A stretch of DNA of 64,000 bases from Sitta carolinensis (lineage: Eukaryota > Chordata > Aves > Passeriformes > Sittidae), in assembly GCA_032173965.1 (NCBI GenBank), contig CM063290.1:11929501-11993500 (forward strand), in the 5' to 3' direction. The position numbers and the translations under genes were made by a program. This document shows, piece after piece, positions 11,836 to 25,772 of this stretch; position 1 is the first letter of the stretch, and every line of letters begins with the position of its first letter. Under the pieces are notes generated by a model. That model was not told the origin of the DNA and did not search any database. It saw only the letters and a program-made list of their open reading frames with translations.

Positions 11836-11853
11836 TTTTTTTTTGGGGGGGGG
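11836..11853. repeat. T9-G9 homopolymer switch
   Basis: Nine T followed directly by nine G, again preceded by TTGA, about 0.5 kb from the longer T14-G14 tract. Confidence 0.9.
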
Positions 11854-13717
11854 ATAGAAATGAGAGATCAGTCTTATGTGACTGTACTTCAAATTGATAT
11901 ATTAGCTTTAGTTTTTATTGGCAACTGAAAATATTTTAGCAATATTATGGACCACATATTCAAAATATTGTATGTATTAACATTGAAATCACACCTGCAC
12001 CAAGCACTGAGGCAAAGACATCATTCTAGAGCTGTTTGTTGGTTTTGACATAACTTACTTAATGTCCTTGTTAGAGTTAATCATCTAGTGCTAGATAATT
12101 CTTTGCTTCAGATCTTGCAGCTTGAGACCATGCAATATTTTGGCTTTCTGTGTTGAACAGAAGCCTCAGCCCGCACTGCTGGTGTCTATAGGGAAGCACT
12201 TCAGAGGTGCAGCATGGCCCCACAAGTCCTTTGAGAACAGCAGAGAGCAGGGAAATGTTACCTCCTTTGAAGTTCTGCAGCACATGGAAGCACTTTTCTT
12301 TCCTAAATTTTCTTGCTCCTTTTGGCTCTGCACATCATTCTCTTTGCCTTCCTGTTTTTATTTTCCCCTTATCTCTGAGGTGTTGGAGGTGTGTGTGTAT
12401 GTAAATGTTTGTTTACATATAACACCTTCTGGCTGCATGCATCAAGTCCTCTGTTCAGCTAACCCTCTTTCTGATGTACTTTTGCTACCACTGAAGTAAT
12501 TAACAGCAATGAAAACTTAATTTACAGCATTTTGTGTTTGCCCTTTATGAAAGAAAATAGTTGGAATAAGATGGAAGTGTCAGCTTGCGTTTCTTTCTGT
12601 AAAGTGCAGACACAATTCTTCAGGTTTAACAGCTAAATGATATTAATCACTATGAGTAATTGTGGATTATTCCTGTTTAGTCTGTAACAACTGTTGTAAA
12701 GTTTTAGTAATGGAATTAATTTATGTCTAAATAACAGCTGTCCTCTGCATATTAGATAATGTGCTCTTTCTCATCTGAAGCCAACTTGAGTTGTAAATAT
12801 CACATGGGCTTTATCACATGAACATTATTTACATATTGACACACTCAGTAATTGTTAAGGTTATAATTTTTTTCTAAATTTAATATTTCATCAGCCAAGC
12901 ATTAGATTTTGTTGTTTGTAAATATTTATGTCATAAGAATTTTTATTCCACCATTTATGCTTTTTGTCTTTGTGTTATTAAAGGGGGATTGTTTAACTGT
13001 TAAAACAACTGTTTACTCCATCTTGATTGAATATATTTTAGGAACAGTTGGCTTAGAATGTTTCTTAATGCTTGATCTTATTACATTGATGCCTTGAACC
13101 TCAAGATCTCTTGTACTATAGTATCCTAATTTTTTTCAGTTTTAATGTAATTTAAATAATTTTGAAATAACTCTTCAAGACTATCCTGCCTATCTAAAAT
13201 GTATGAAGTTGTGCAGCACATGTAGAATTCTGAAAAAAAAATGAAATAAGATTGCTTATGAGTATTCATAAATAGTGTATACTCACCTGAAAGTATTTTC
13301 TGTAGCAAGCAGGAGTTCAGTGATTTTATCACATTAAGATGATGCTAATTCAGAAAATGAATATATAAGATCCTGAGACTTTGACCACTAAAATTACATT
13401 TAGTTCAGTGGCCAGAATTCACAGCACCATATGAAGCTGCTTTTCCTTAAGCCCACTTTCCCAGTATTAAGTCTTGAAGAGTAATTTTTACATCTGCATG
13501 TACTGAAATTCAGACAATTCTCTGATGTGAAGTTCCTCTTGCAGATGGGGCTTTCCATGAGCTTTACATTTCAAATGCTAATTGAAGAATTGTACTTGCT
13601 GTAAAATGCATGTCAAGTCACTTTTGTTATGTGGAATGAAAATTACAGTTCGTAATTTGGTTGCTTAACAGTGCTTAAACTAAACAAGTGATAATAGCCA
13701 TGATTTTTTTTTGGTAG

Positions 13718-13771
13718 GTTTCTGACAAAGAGAAGATTGATCAACTTCAAGAAGAACTTCTACGCACTCAG
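13718..13771 (+). CDS. OPA1: OPA1 exon 6
   Basis: Residues 209 to 226, encoding VSDKEKIDQLQEELLRTQ. It opens the coiled coil upstream of the GTPase domain; only one residue differs from human. Acceptor TTGGTAG, donor CAG|GTAACT, phase 0 on both sides. Confidence 0.96.
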
Positions 13772-14830
13772 GTAACTTTTCTGAGTTATTGATGCCTTAA
13801 GTAGTGATTTATGTGCAGCAGACTCAGATTTACTAGACAAAAGCACACCTGAAGTATATTTGGTAAAAATGCAGTGCTTTTTTCAATCTCTGAATGTATC
13901 AATGCAGACTCCCCTGTGTTTGCACAGACCAAAAGTTAGTCTAGTCTGTTCTTCTCTGACAGTGACTTATAGAATGTGAGACCTCACTCCAAGCAAGTCT
14001 TAATCTCTCCTTGATTAGCAAGGCAGAACTAGTTATTTGTAAGGTAAAGTTTTTCAGGGATGATGCACATTAGTCATATTTGTCAGTGTTCTGGTTTATT
14101 TGCTCGCGTTAACATGCAATTAATCTTTTATCTGCAGGCCTCTCAATTGATTGGCTCTTTGGCTCAGCTACGTTGTTTTATAGGGACTTTCCTAACCTCA
14201 TTATATATTTGCTAGTTTTGAGTGCATTTATTTGTTACCTTTTTTTTAATAATATATTGAAATTTGATTTGGTTTTAGAAGTATGCTCAAGCCAAATACA
14301 TTTCCATGTTGCAGAGAAACATTTTCAGAGTAGATATCAAAACTATATACATCTGTTATCTTCAAAGTACTATTGCAATCTCCTAAACAGGGCTAAGCTG
14401 GTACAGTTGTCTCGATCTGAGGTTTTATGCTGAAGAAAGAAGGGTCTAAATGAGGCTTGCACATTTACATTCAAGCTCCATTTTGATTGAATGGTCAGCT
14501 CCCACTGACACTGATTTCTCTCTGATTCCATATGCGTCGCTTCTTTGAAAATGATGCTCAAGATGCTTAAAGATTGGTCTTTGTGTCCTGAGGTTTGAAC
14601 AATGTGGTCTTATATAAACTTTTGAAGCAAAAGAATTGCATTGCAAAAAAACCTGTAATTCTAACACTCTTCTCTTGATGACCTTCTGTTCTTAATAGCT
14701 AATGATCACAAAGGTTTCTATATCCTTCAGACCTGCCTGAAGGCTTATATGTTTTTCATAGATAAAACTTTGCTCATGTGAATCTACTATGTCCATAATT
14801 ATACAAATATATTTGTACTACTTTTTATAG

Positions 14831-14935
14831 CTCAAATACCAAAGAATGCTTGAGCGGTTAGAGAAGGAGAATAAAGAATTAAGAAAATTGGTGCTGCAAA
14901 GAGATGACAAGGGAATTCATCAAAGGAAATTAAAG
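14831..14935 (+). CDS. OPA1: OPA1 exon 7: coiled coil
   Basis: Residues 227 to 261. The translation includes [20 protein letters not shown], a heptad-like charged helix that continues the coiled coil of exon 6. Acceptor TTTATAG, donor AAAG|GTATGT, phase 0 on both sides. Confidence 0.96.
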
Positions 14936-15832
14936 GTATGTGTTATAAAGCCACAATGAAATGTAATTATGCTGTATTTTCCATTATGCTATTCTAAATT
15001 GCAGTTGTTAATTCATATATAAATTTTTAACATTTGTGTTAAGATACCTCTGTTAATTTTTTTGAGTCATCAAGACTTTTATACATCCTTTTTTTTTAAA
15101 AGTATATATCATTCGGAAGTGGCTTCAGTTGAAAAACACAAAGGGGTTACTGTGTCTAACTAAGCAACTTACCTAAGTGATTGGGAAATGTGGCTTGGTT
15201 TTTTCGTGTAGCTTCACTGTATTTTTGGATAATCTTGCTTCCAACATTTCTAGCACACACAGTCTGATACCTTTGTGCATTGTCATGGGTCTCATTGAGT
15301 TTGGTAGGAGTAAGTTTTGGGGTCAGGGATCATCATTTAATGACTATAAATCCAGTGAGACTGGCTTTTGTTTTGTCTGCCAACATCCTGAGCATTCTAA
15401 AAATGGATGTTTTCTGCTTCTCCGTAATTTGTTAACCAATATGGATCTTGCTCTTTCCTCTGGGAACTGGAAGATGAATCTTACTTGTGCAGAAGATTGA
15501 TAACTAAATCCTTCTGAATGTTCAAACTAAGTAAGTCTAGATGTTGAATGGAAGAAACTCAATTTAGCTTAACTTGAAAGCTGCAGAGTTTGCACTCTGT
15601 TGTTCTATTATGCTGTACATAGGAGCTCTCATTTTCCTCCTTCATCCACAGGAGTCAAGGAGTGACTTGGTATTTTATTTCATAGAACAAAGATCTGTGG
15701 TGCAGTATAGACAATTGTGGTTTTAAACCATGAAGAGAAAGTAAAAACACAATTTTTACACAAGTTTACAGAAGTAGTCTGCAGCCTTCGTTCTCTTATT
15801 TCCTGTATTTTCTCTGTACTTTTTTTTTTTAG

Positions 15833-15928
<96 letters not shown>

Positions 15929-16779
15929 TAAAAAATTCAATGGTTTTTACTGAAACACCAGCTTTATAATTAAATAGAGCATTTTATTATATTCCAGAAT
16001 AATCCAGAGTTAGTGCTAGGCTATTTTCTTGTAACTCCATCTTTTTTCTTAAGAAGTGTCTTTCATTTTAAAAGCAATAAGATAATTTTAAAAAAAAACA
16101 ATTTAACCAGGCTAAGCCTGTTTTGGTTCTTAGATAAACCCTGTCTAGATTCAGTTACTGCTGCTGTGCTCAGCTTTTAATTTTAAATGGTTTCAGTCTG
16201 TGCACCCCATCCTCTTCGGCTTTGTAAAGTGGTTGTGCTTGTGAGTGGAGCTGAGTGAGTAAGGTGCCCTGTCCATCTCCCCACAGCAGTGCTGCTGTTG
16301 GGGGAGGATTTGGGAAGGGGTTAGCCTGACTGCTGGTGTAGGAGAGAGCCAGGAATGTTTCCTGCTTGTGCAGCCACCTGTAGCATTGGTAGCTTCTATA
16401 GGAAGCTGCTAAGATGGAGAAATTCAGAATTCACTTCTTTCCAGACAGAAGCAGCGTCTACCAGGTGAGTAGTGTTTTGCCTGCTGAAAGATTTTTGTAC
16501 CAGAAGAGCTGCCTGCCATGAGAGCAACATGCCCTCCCTCTCTTCATTAGATGCCCTGGCAGGGTGCTTTGTGGACTGTGCTGTCTTAAGCACCAGTCAA
16601 TTTTTTTTGTTTGACTGCAAGTTAGTACTTCTTCAAAGATTCTATCTTTAAACCAGTGCATTAATTTTAAGCAGAATACAGCTGGTGTTGGCACAGATTT
16701 ATGTCTTCCTAGTCAGCTTTTGTCTAAACTTCCAAAATATCCTTCCAAAAGCCAATGGCTGTTTAAACTTTCACTTAAG

Positions 16780-16893
16780 GTGGTGGTGGTTGGAGATCAA
16801 AGTGCAGGAAAAACCAGCGTATTAGAAATGATCGCCCAGGCCCGCATATTCCCTCGAGGGTCTGGGGAGATGATGACACGTTCCCCTGTCAAG
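16780..16893 (+). CDS. OPA1: OPA1 exon 9: GTPase G1 and G2
   Basis: Residues 291 to 328. [19 protein letters not shown] carries the P-loop GDQSAGKTS with Lys301 and Thr302, which binds the nucleotide phosphates. MMTRSP holds Thr323 of the G2 switch I region. The sequence is identical to human as I recall it. Acceptor ACTTAAG, with only a weak pyrimidine tract; donor AAG|GTAAGA. Confidence 0.97.
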
Positions 16894-17212
16894 GTAAGAA
16901 ACATCATCTCCGAATCACCATTTGCTGTATTTTCTCCCTCTGATCATGACATTGATTAAAGCATACATGTACATAGGTTTATGAAATGGCCTCTAAACAA
17001 GGGAGTTGTTTCAGCCAATGGCAAAGTCTCTGCAGGTCTGTGTCTGATCTGTGTGTACTGTCTGAGTAGTAATAGTACCATTTAGTTTTGTGCTAAATAA
17101 GCATTACATATAATTGTGTTTCTACAGAGGGAAGTGTCCATATGCCGTGTACTTCTCACATTTCTCTATGTTAGATCTGCTATACCTTCTCATTAAAGCT
17201 TTTAATATTTAG

Positions 17213-17314
<102 letters not shown>

Positions 17315-17697
17315 TAATGAGACTTCTATTGATTCTCCAAATAATTTTGTGTCTCTCTAATCTCTAAGCCCCTGTTTAATTAGAGTGAAAGATCTTTAGT
17401 GGGGCAAGGCATTGTACTAGTTATTAAATCATCTCTTTGGCTGGCAGTGAAGTGGATAAAATGTAGAGTGCTCTTTGTGCCAAGACACTTTTTGAAGCAT
17501 GAAGGAATTTACAGGTAATCTGTCATTTAGTGACCTCCCCATTTACCAGACTTACTAAACATCTAAACATGCATTTGAAATAATACTCATAAACTGAGAT
17601 CTTCATCTGTAACTAAAATTGTTTCTGTGTAGGTAACTTTTCTTCTATCACAGTTATAAAAAGTTTTGTGTTCGATATTTTGCTTTTCTTGTAACAG

Positions 17698-17772
17698 CTT
17701 GCAGCTTTGAGAAATGAAATAGAAATCAGAATGAGAAATAGTGTGAAAGAAGGGTGCACTGTTAGCACTGAG
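17698..17772 (+). CDS. OPA1: OPA1 exon 11: GTPase domain
   Basis: Residues 356 to 380. The translation includes LAALRNEIEIRMRNSVKEG. It forms a helix of the GTPase core and differs from human at several surface positions. Acceptor GTAACAG, donor GAG|GTAAGA. Confidence 0.96.
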
Positions 17773-18098
17773 GTAAGACTTGTAAAATAGTTAATGGCAA
17801 ATACCTGTTCTTCTATATGTTTTGTAAGTATTATTCAATTGGGAGACTGTGGTGAATCCCATTTGCATATACTTCATATTTTGTAGTATACAAAGTGTAT
17901 TTGGACTGTTAAAATCATTTTTATACAACTATTACTTGTGTTTAAATTGCACCTCCTATTTAAAATGACAGTTGTTGCTGATTAAAACATATGTGTGTAA
18001 ATACGTGTTCGTAATAGTTTTATATATGTGTATTTGTCTGTGTAACTACATTCAAAGTAGGTGGTGTATAAACCTCTAATTACAACTTTATTTCACAG

Positions 18099-18170
18099 AC
18101 CATCTCCTTAAGTGTGAAAGGTCCTGGTTTGCAGAGAATGGTATTGGTTGATTTACCTGGAGTCATTAGT
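18099..18170 (+). CDS. OPA1: OPA1 exon 12: GTPase G3
   Basis: Residues 381 to 404. The segment [11 protein letters not shown] contains the G3 motif DLPG (Asp398 to Gly401), which contacts the Mg ion and gamma phosphate. Acceptor TTTCACAG, donor AGT|GTAAGT. Confidence 0.97.
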
Positions 18171-18281
18171 GTAAGTATGCAATAATTTAAAAAATGAAGA
18201 CATGTAAATGAGGTAGTGTTATTGGTGAGAACATTAGCTGTTGGGGAGTTTTCAACGTGGGTTTTTTTTGTGTTTCTTTAA

Positions 18282-18443
<162 letters not shown>

Positions 18444-18938
18444 TAATCATAGTTCTTATGTTACTCTGGAGTCTGTTCTGATTGTATTTTTCCTTTTATA
18501 ATAATCTGTGTAGTGTACAAAACAGCATGCTGTGGAATGTCTGTTTTTTAAATTAAGGCAATTTGTGCAAAATCTGTGGCAAAAAACAACTTTTTGCAAA
18601 GAATATTTTAGCATTAAAGAAAAATGGTGGTGATAATAAAATTCAAGTTTTCTACAAAAGTGATTTGGAGGTAGCATGCAATAATATTGAATAGGATAAA
18701 ATGTTGAACATTTTGAGTAAGCTGGTACTTGTTTAAAACTTACAGAACTACAACAAATTTTTTTGTTTTGATTCTGGGAACAAAGCAATTTTTCCACTAT
18801 GTGTATCCAAAAATGGAACTTAAGTCTAATTTTACTGGGTTAAATTTGTAACATGAAACTTACTTGCTGGCTACTATGTTTTCAGTACTGTGTGTTGATT
18901 ACATAGTCCCTAAAAATAAGCTTTTGTATTTATTTTAG

Positions 18939-19069
18939 ATGGGTCAGTGGATGCAGAACGCAGTATTGTCACAGACTTAGTCAGCCAAATGGATCCCCAA
19001 GGAAAAAGGACAATATTTGTGTTGACTAAGGTTGATCTTGCAGAGAAAAATGTGGCTAGTCCAAACAGG
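18939..19069 (+). CDS. OPA1: OPA1 exon 14: GTPase G4
   Basis: Residues 438 to 481. [12 protein letters not shown] contains the G4 motif TKVD (467 to 470) that reads the guanine base. Arg445, mutated in severe human disease, is kept in DAERS. Acceptor ATTTTAG, donor AGG|GTGAGT. Confidence 0.97.
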
Positions 19070-19571
19070 GTGAGTTAAAACTCTTTTTCTCACATTGTGC
19101 GGACTGAAGTCACACATGGTAAAATACTTGAGATGCTGTCAGAGGTGTTGGAGCTCACCTGCCTGTTCTAAATGATTTTGAGTGCTTATTCCTGTATTCA
19201 GTATGATATTTATTTTTTTTTGGTGGTTGTTCGTTTTAATCTCTCTCAGGCCTTTTAGTGATCAACTATGGGACTTCAGTCTCAGCTTGCTATAATACTG
19301 ATTTCTTTCATGAAGATGACCTGAGCAAGTTCCATTTCCCAAAAAGGCTTAAGGATATTCTGGGATAGGCATTCTTGCTGTGTTATGCCTTATTTGATTT
19401 ATGCCGCCTTCTTTTTTTTTTTTTTCAATCGTAATAGAACTTGTAGTCCCATGACAAACTGTAGTGGTCTATGCATAGATATAAGTAGATCTGGCCTTAA
19501 AATTGTGCTGAAGGAAAGGATGTCTCTGTGCAAAGTTAATGATTTTCTTTTTTAATCCTTTATTTTCATAG

Positions 19572-19837
<266 letters not shown>

Positions 19838-20557
19838 TGAGCCTCTGTTGGTAAATGCTAACATCAGTTTTTCTTACTGAATTTAAAAGTATTGCAATGT
19901 AGAAGCACTAACTGAAATATAATCTGCTTAAATTAAGTATCATGTTGAGGTGGCCAATTTATCCTGGTTTCCTAATGCTTGCTGTAAGTTACTGGAGACA
20001 GGCAGGCATCTTCAGGTAGCAGTTGATTCCTTTGCAACTCTGGGCCACTCTTCCAAGGTTTGTGTGTCTCTCCATCAGCTCTACAAGAACTAAGTTTCAG
20101 CCTAAGTGCTTAGAGCTGAGAGGGGTGAATCCAGCCTGAAAACGAGTTGAGCACCTCTAAATGTTGGTTGTCTTGATGTGACCATGTTGTGTTCAAAGGG
20201 TTAGTTTGTGTGTTCTGAGGGAAGCTCATTGAGTGCAGTTTTGGTTTCATAGGCTGATACTCCTCAGGAAAGTACAGTACATGATCTTTGGGACTGTAAT
20301 ACCTGCACTGCAACCTCTAGAATAAAAACTTATTTAGGGTGGGTTTTTTTGCTCCTGTGTTTTGTTTTGGGGCTTTCGCCTTGCTTTGGTGATGATCTAC
20401 ACTTAGTAGTTTAGAGGAGGAGACTGGAATTTGGGTTAGGTACACAGTTACATGGTATTTTTGTCTCTGAGAAGAAAACTTTATTCTAGAGAGGAGAAAA
20501 TGGGGACCCAAAAGTGCAGGTATGCAGAGAACTTTTTCTAGCTTTCTTTCTTTACAG

Positions 20558-20673
20558 GACAAGTATGCTGAAAGCACATCAGGTAACAACCAAGAACTTA
20601 AGTCTTGCCGTGTCAGATTGCTTTTGGAAAATGGTGAGAGAGTCTGTGGAGCAGCAAGCAGATGCTTTTAAAG
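20558..20673 (+). CDS. OPA1: OPA1 exon 17
   Basis: Residues 530 to 569. Contains [20 protein letters not shown] and [12 protein letters not shown], a hinge and helix leading from the GTPase to the bundle signalling element and stalk. Acceptor TTTACAG, donor AAAG|GTAAAC. Confidence 0.96.
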
Positions 20674-21210
20674 GTAAACATGTGTTGAGAAAAAAGGAAA
20701 TCAACAACTGGCTGGTAAAGAATTATTTCTTCCGTATGCATATAATACTGTTCTGCCAGCTTGCTTGGGTAATTGTTTCGTACATTTTATGTGATCAACA
20801 TTTCCCATTAATTGCTAATTGCCCCAGGTAATTTCTATAAAAAAAACTTTAAAAATTAATTTATGTTGCAAAGTACCACTTGCTCTAAAAAACCAAAGGA
20901 GTAAATAAGTATGAAGAACAAAAGTCAAGTTGGGGTTTTTTTTGTGGGTAAAACACAGTTCTTCCACTGGATTGAGATGTTTAAAATGTCCTCCTATGTA
21001 AAGGTACCATCTGGTCAGCCAGAGCAGGGCTGACGTGCAGAGCTGTGAGTTGAATGACTCCACTGTGCTTTTTTTATGCATAAATTCTGCAATTTGTAGA
21101 CAGAGTATCTTGGCATAGACAGAAAAGAATTCTGCTCATTTGCTGACATGCTTAAAGTTCTTGGATAGCTTTTCATAAGCAAGATTTGTGGCAATTTCAA
21201 GACCTGCTGA

Positions 21211-21450
<240 letters not shown>

Positions 21451-21845
21451 TAAAGTACTGACATTTCAGAATGTTAGGACAGTGTAAATTATTGTAGGGG
21501 AAGGAAATACTGTTCTTCAAAATTGTGATGCTTCAGCACTGAAGTCCTTAACTCTTCTAGTATACGGTTACCTGACCTAACTTGCCCCCAGGGATAGGTC
21601 TGTGTTTCTTTAATCATGATGGAACTGACAAAGAGACGTTACATTCCATGGTCTTTCAGAGAGTAACAAAACAATTGGGATCTCATTTTCTAATTCTTTT
21701 ATATAGATTCTGAGTATTGAAATGCCATGCCTGAGTACAGGTATGCAAGATATGGGGGGGGAAAGATGTATGGTAAACCAGGGTAGCTGATGGTATGCAC
21801 ACACATTGTTCAGAACATGACCAGGAGGTATCACTTTAGGCTTAA

Positions 21846-22013
<168 letters not shown>

Positions 22014-22168
22014 TAGGGTAATTTTTATTTTTTTTTTAATACAAGGAGAAGTTTGCCTTTAAAATAGAGTTCTAGTAAACAACATTCTCAAATATAAGTA
22101 AGAAACTATTTTTCTTGGACAACGTATTGTATTCCTGTGATCTGTAGTCTTGTTTTCTGCATTCCTGA

Positions 22169-22438
<270 letters not shown>

Positions 22439-22928
22439 TAAAACTTAATTAAAATATTAAATGAAAGCATAACTCCAGAGAAGTAAGGTGATGTTTGAAT
22501 GATTGACTGCAGTTCTTTTAACTGGCTTACATGTCAGAGCAGGCTGGCAAGGTCTTGATGTCCCAGAACCATACAGAGCAGAAACATTGTGATTTGCTCT
22601 TCTAGTGAATTTTGCCTATTAAAGAAAAAAGCCCAAAGCTATTTTTGCAAGGTTAACAAACCCCTCAAGTAGTTATATTCACATTTAATAGATTTATGCA
22701 AGCTTAACAGAATTCTGCTTGCTACAATACAGTGGAGCAAAATTTAGTGTTACTTTTATTAGTAATGGATAAGGCAGCAAAGGAAAAGTCAGTGAGTTAT
22801 GCTTGCATGTTTTTTTTTGGAAAGCCTCCAGATTTTCATACTTGGATGAATTGTAATAAATGTGCCTTTATCAGCTGGTGCATGGTGTGATGGTTCATTT
22901 CAAGAGGAAATGTTTGCTAACTTTCCAG

Positions 22929-23081
22929 GTGGCATGGGAGACTTTGCAAGAAGAATTTTCCCGTTTCATGACAGAAAAAAAAGGAAAAGAGCACGATGAT
23001 ATCTTTGATAAACTGAAGCAAGCTGTCAAAGAAGAAACTATTAAGCGACATAAATGGAATGAGAGAGCGGAGGATAGCCTG
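22929..23081 (+). CDS. OPA1: OPA1 exon 21: stalk
   Basis: Residues 672 to 722. Includes [20 protein letters not shown] and [16 protein letters not shown]. The highly charged helix belongs to the stalk before the paddle. Acceptor TTTCCAG; donor CTG|GTATAA, which lacks the usual G at +5. Confidence 0.95.
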
Positions 23082-23680
23082 GTATAATGTAGTGGGGGTT
23101 TTTGCCTCGAAGTGTTTTTATTAATTAGAGTTGAATAATCAATATTTTTTGCATTCTTTCACCGTAATCATGAAATGATTGTGTCCCTCTCACCTTTTAT
23201 ATATAATGATTTAATTCAGTGTTTCTCAATTAATTTCATTGTTATCTTTTATTAGTTATTGCCCTAAGTAGTATATAATAAAACTCTTTTGGCTGGTTCA
23301 TGAACATCCTCCATAACCTGCTGGCTGCACAAGGGCAGCCTGATGAGAGTTGCTTGGCATCAGCTTATTTGTCCTGTTCAGTGTATCCACATAAAATAAC
23401 ATAATTTCATTTCCATCTTTATAGATTCTGCAATTCAGAACGATTTCATATCTTTTGCTTTAGTTTTTCCATTATTTATGCACGCTGTAGAAAAAAGTCA
23501 GAGGCACACGAAAATAATTTTGGCAGTGATTTGAAAGATGTCTCTTGAATATCTTGTGTGTGCCAAATATAATCTGTTTTAGCAGACATTAAAAAAATGA
23601 AAAGAATACTAGAAGTGGGTTATTAACTAAATGCTGAATAAAGGATTTACTGTGTGCTAAAGTGACATTCTGTATTGCAG

Positions 23681-23789
23681 CGGGTGATCCAGCACAATGC
23701 TTTAGAAGATCGGTCGATATCTGATAAACAGCAGTGGGATGCAGCCATTCATTTCATGGAAGAGACGCTCCAAAGTCGGCTCAAAGACA
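23681..23789 (+). CDS. OPA1: OPA1 exon 22: start of paddle
   Basis: Residues 723 to 759. Contains [20 protein letters not shown] followed by a helical stretch. In human structures the membrane-binding paddle begins in this region. Acceptor ATTGCAG, donor GACA|GTGAGT. Confidence 0.96.
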
Positions 23790-24433
23790 GTGAGTGGTGT
23801 CATATATTGCACTCTTCTTCCCTTTTTAATCTGAGTCAGTCTTGATCTAGTTCACTTCACTGAAGTGCAGCCTTTGTATCAGCCCAACTGACATAGTGGT
23901 AACTGCTTGCAATGATACTGATAGAAATATTTAGCAAAATACAGCCTCAAAAGCTCTCATACTCACATACTCATGCTCTTAAAATGAGGCAACTGAACAA
24001 GAAGCAGTAGAGATCTATAGAGAAAAAAATGTTCGAAAATGCGCATGTAGGAGAACAGGACAAATTCAGGGAAAATAGTTGGTCTGTTTATGATTTCTAG
24101 CATAATCAGTTTTGATGCAAGTTGCAACCAAGGTAAGATTTGAGGGTTTTTTAAATGCATGATTTGGAACCAGGAGGGTGGTCTCAGTAGAGGGATGTTG
24201 TGTTTTTTATGTACTTCTTGAAGTATCTACTGGTTGGAAGTAATTTTTAAATTTTAGTAAAATACATCAACCATTGCTTGAAGTAAAATACACCTGACTT
24301 AACTCAGTGTGGTATATTTTATATTCTTCAATATAAAATGTTAATTCTTGTTCACATATTTAATTTTGAAAGTATAAATTTGGCTGGTTGCATATATTTT
24401 GTTTGATAGTTAAAAATCATACCTCCTTTTCAG

Positions 24434-24513
24434 CTGAATCTGTTATTGAAGATATGGTGGGTCCAGACTGGAAAAAAAGATGGTTGCACTGGGTAGGCCG
24501 CACTAAAGAACAG
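24434..24513 (+). CDS. OPA1: OPA1 exon 23: paddle, membrane-inserting tryptophans
   Basis: Residues 759 to 785. [13 protein letters not shown] carries Trp771 and Trp775, which insert into cardiolipin-rich membrane in human OPA1, plus the flanking basic residues. Position 777 is His, where human has Tyr, and the end of the exon (VGRTKEQ) also differs from human. Acceptor TTTTCAG, donor CAG|GTAAAA. Confidence 0.96.
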
Positions 24514-25631
24514 GTAAAAGGAAAAAAATTTAAAAGAATTTATAGTTTACTACCTTTAGAAAACTTTGATTATTACTCCATAAATTCTCAAAACTACAAG
24601 TTCTCTTCACACTGTTTAGCTGACTACAGAAAAACCTCACTTGTCATTGTTTTAAATAGTATGGACAATTTCATATACTTTTTCCATGCTCCATCTACAG
24701 AGTTACTTGTAAACTATTTTCCATTTTTCAGCTGAGTTACATTTTTGCTGTTATGCCATTGACATGTGTATTGAAATTTTTGCAGTAGAAAGAAATCAAT
24801 TAAAGCAGGCGGAAACTGGGCTATTCTCTTCTATACTTTTCATGCCTGCCTTCTAAACAGAAGTCACATTCAGTTCCTGGCATGCTCTGTTTGGATTTCG
24901 TTCGTATGTGATAGCATTTTCACTCACATTGTAATTACAGTTTTATCTTCTAATTGGCTATATTTATCATAACATCTTGTCTCATTTGCTCATAGCTTTT
25001 GGAAATTTCCTTTGGATTTTAATTGCACCTTTTGTTCAATGCCCAGAGATGATAGGCTTTTTATAGTAATTTTTCTAGATGTTTGTCAAACTGATTCATA
25101 CTTTAAAGTAAGCAGAATTTAGAAGGATAGAGTAGGAAGTAATTGTTTTAGAGAAAGGAATTTTACAGTCAGCTATATGCAGCCAGCCATTGGAGCAAGA
25201 TAGTGACTTCAGCCTATATTAATTGACTTTTATGAACAGCAGTTTAAAGGTATGAAGCAATGGAGAGTTCCTTCTACTTAATAGGTAAAAATTACAATTC
25301 TCATCAGTGTCATAAGTGGTATATGAATTTGAACCCTGCTAGCAGATATTCATGTAGGGAAAAGGGGGCTAACACCTATGATTTTTTTCCCACCCTTTAT
25401 TCTTGTTCTGCATTTCTGTGTATAATGAAAAGAAAAATTAAATTGACAGTGAATTATCCATTTAAATGCTATATTTGATGTCTTTGCATAAATTCCTTTT
25501 GAAGTAACTTAATAATATTGTCAGAGGGTTTTTCTGCCCTTGCTTATTAAGCAAATAGAATATTTATTGAGGAGGTGCTGATGATCTCTGAGTCACTAAT
25601 AATAAATTCCAACTAATCATTCCTGTCCTAG

Positions 25632-25772
25632 AATATTCGAAATGAAACAAAAAATGAACTTGAGAAATTAATCAAGTGCAATGAAGATCATCCAGCTTAT
25701 CTAGCAAATGATGAAGTGACAACTGTCAGGAAGAATCTGGAAGCAAGAGGAGTAGCAGTGGATCCATGTCTG
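25632..25772 (+). CDS. OPA1: OPA1 exon 24: paddle
   Basis: Residues 786 to 832. Starts [20 protein letters not shown] and continues with [19 protein letters not shown]. The first residue is Asn where human has Cys786. Acceptor GTCCTAG, donor CTG|GTGAGA. Confidence 0.96.

Larger units (their letters stand above)
9486..13717 (+). other. OPA1 intron 5b
   Basis: A 4.2 kb AT-rich intron. It holds two T-to-G homopolymer switches at 11295-11322 and 11836-11853. A 125-codon + frame at 12122-12499 shows no family resemblance and is likely chance. Confidence 0.8.

Noticed and set aside
12122..12499. 125-codon plus-strand ORF in intron 5b
   Set aside because: No OPA1 similarity, no acceptor or donor pair that keeps phase, and composition is random-like.
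24388..24735. 115-codon ORF around exon 23 as a separate gene
   Set aside because: Only 24434-24513 matches OPA1; the rest is read-through into introns on either side.
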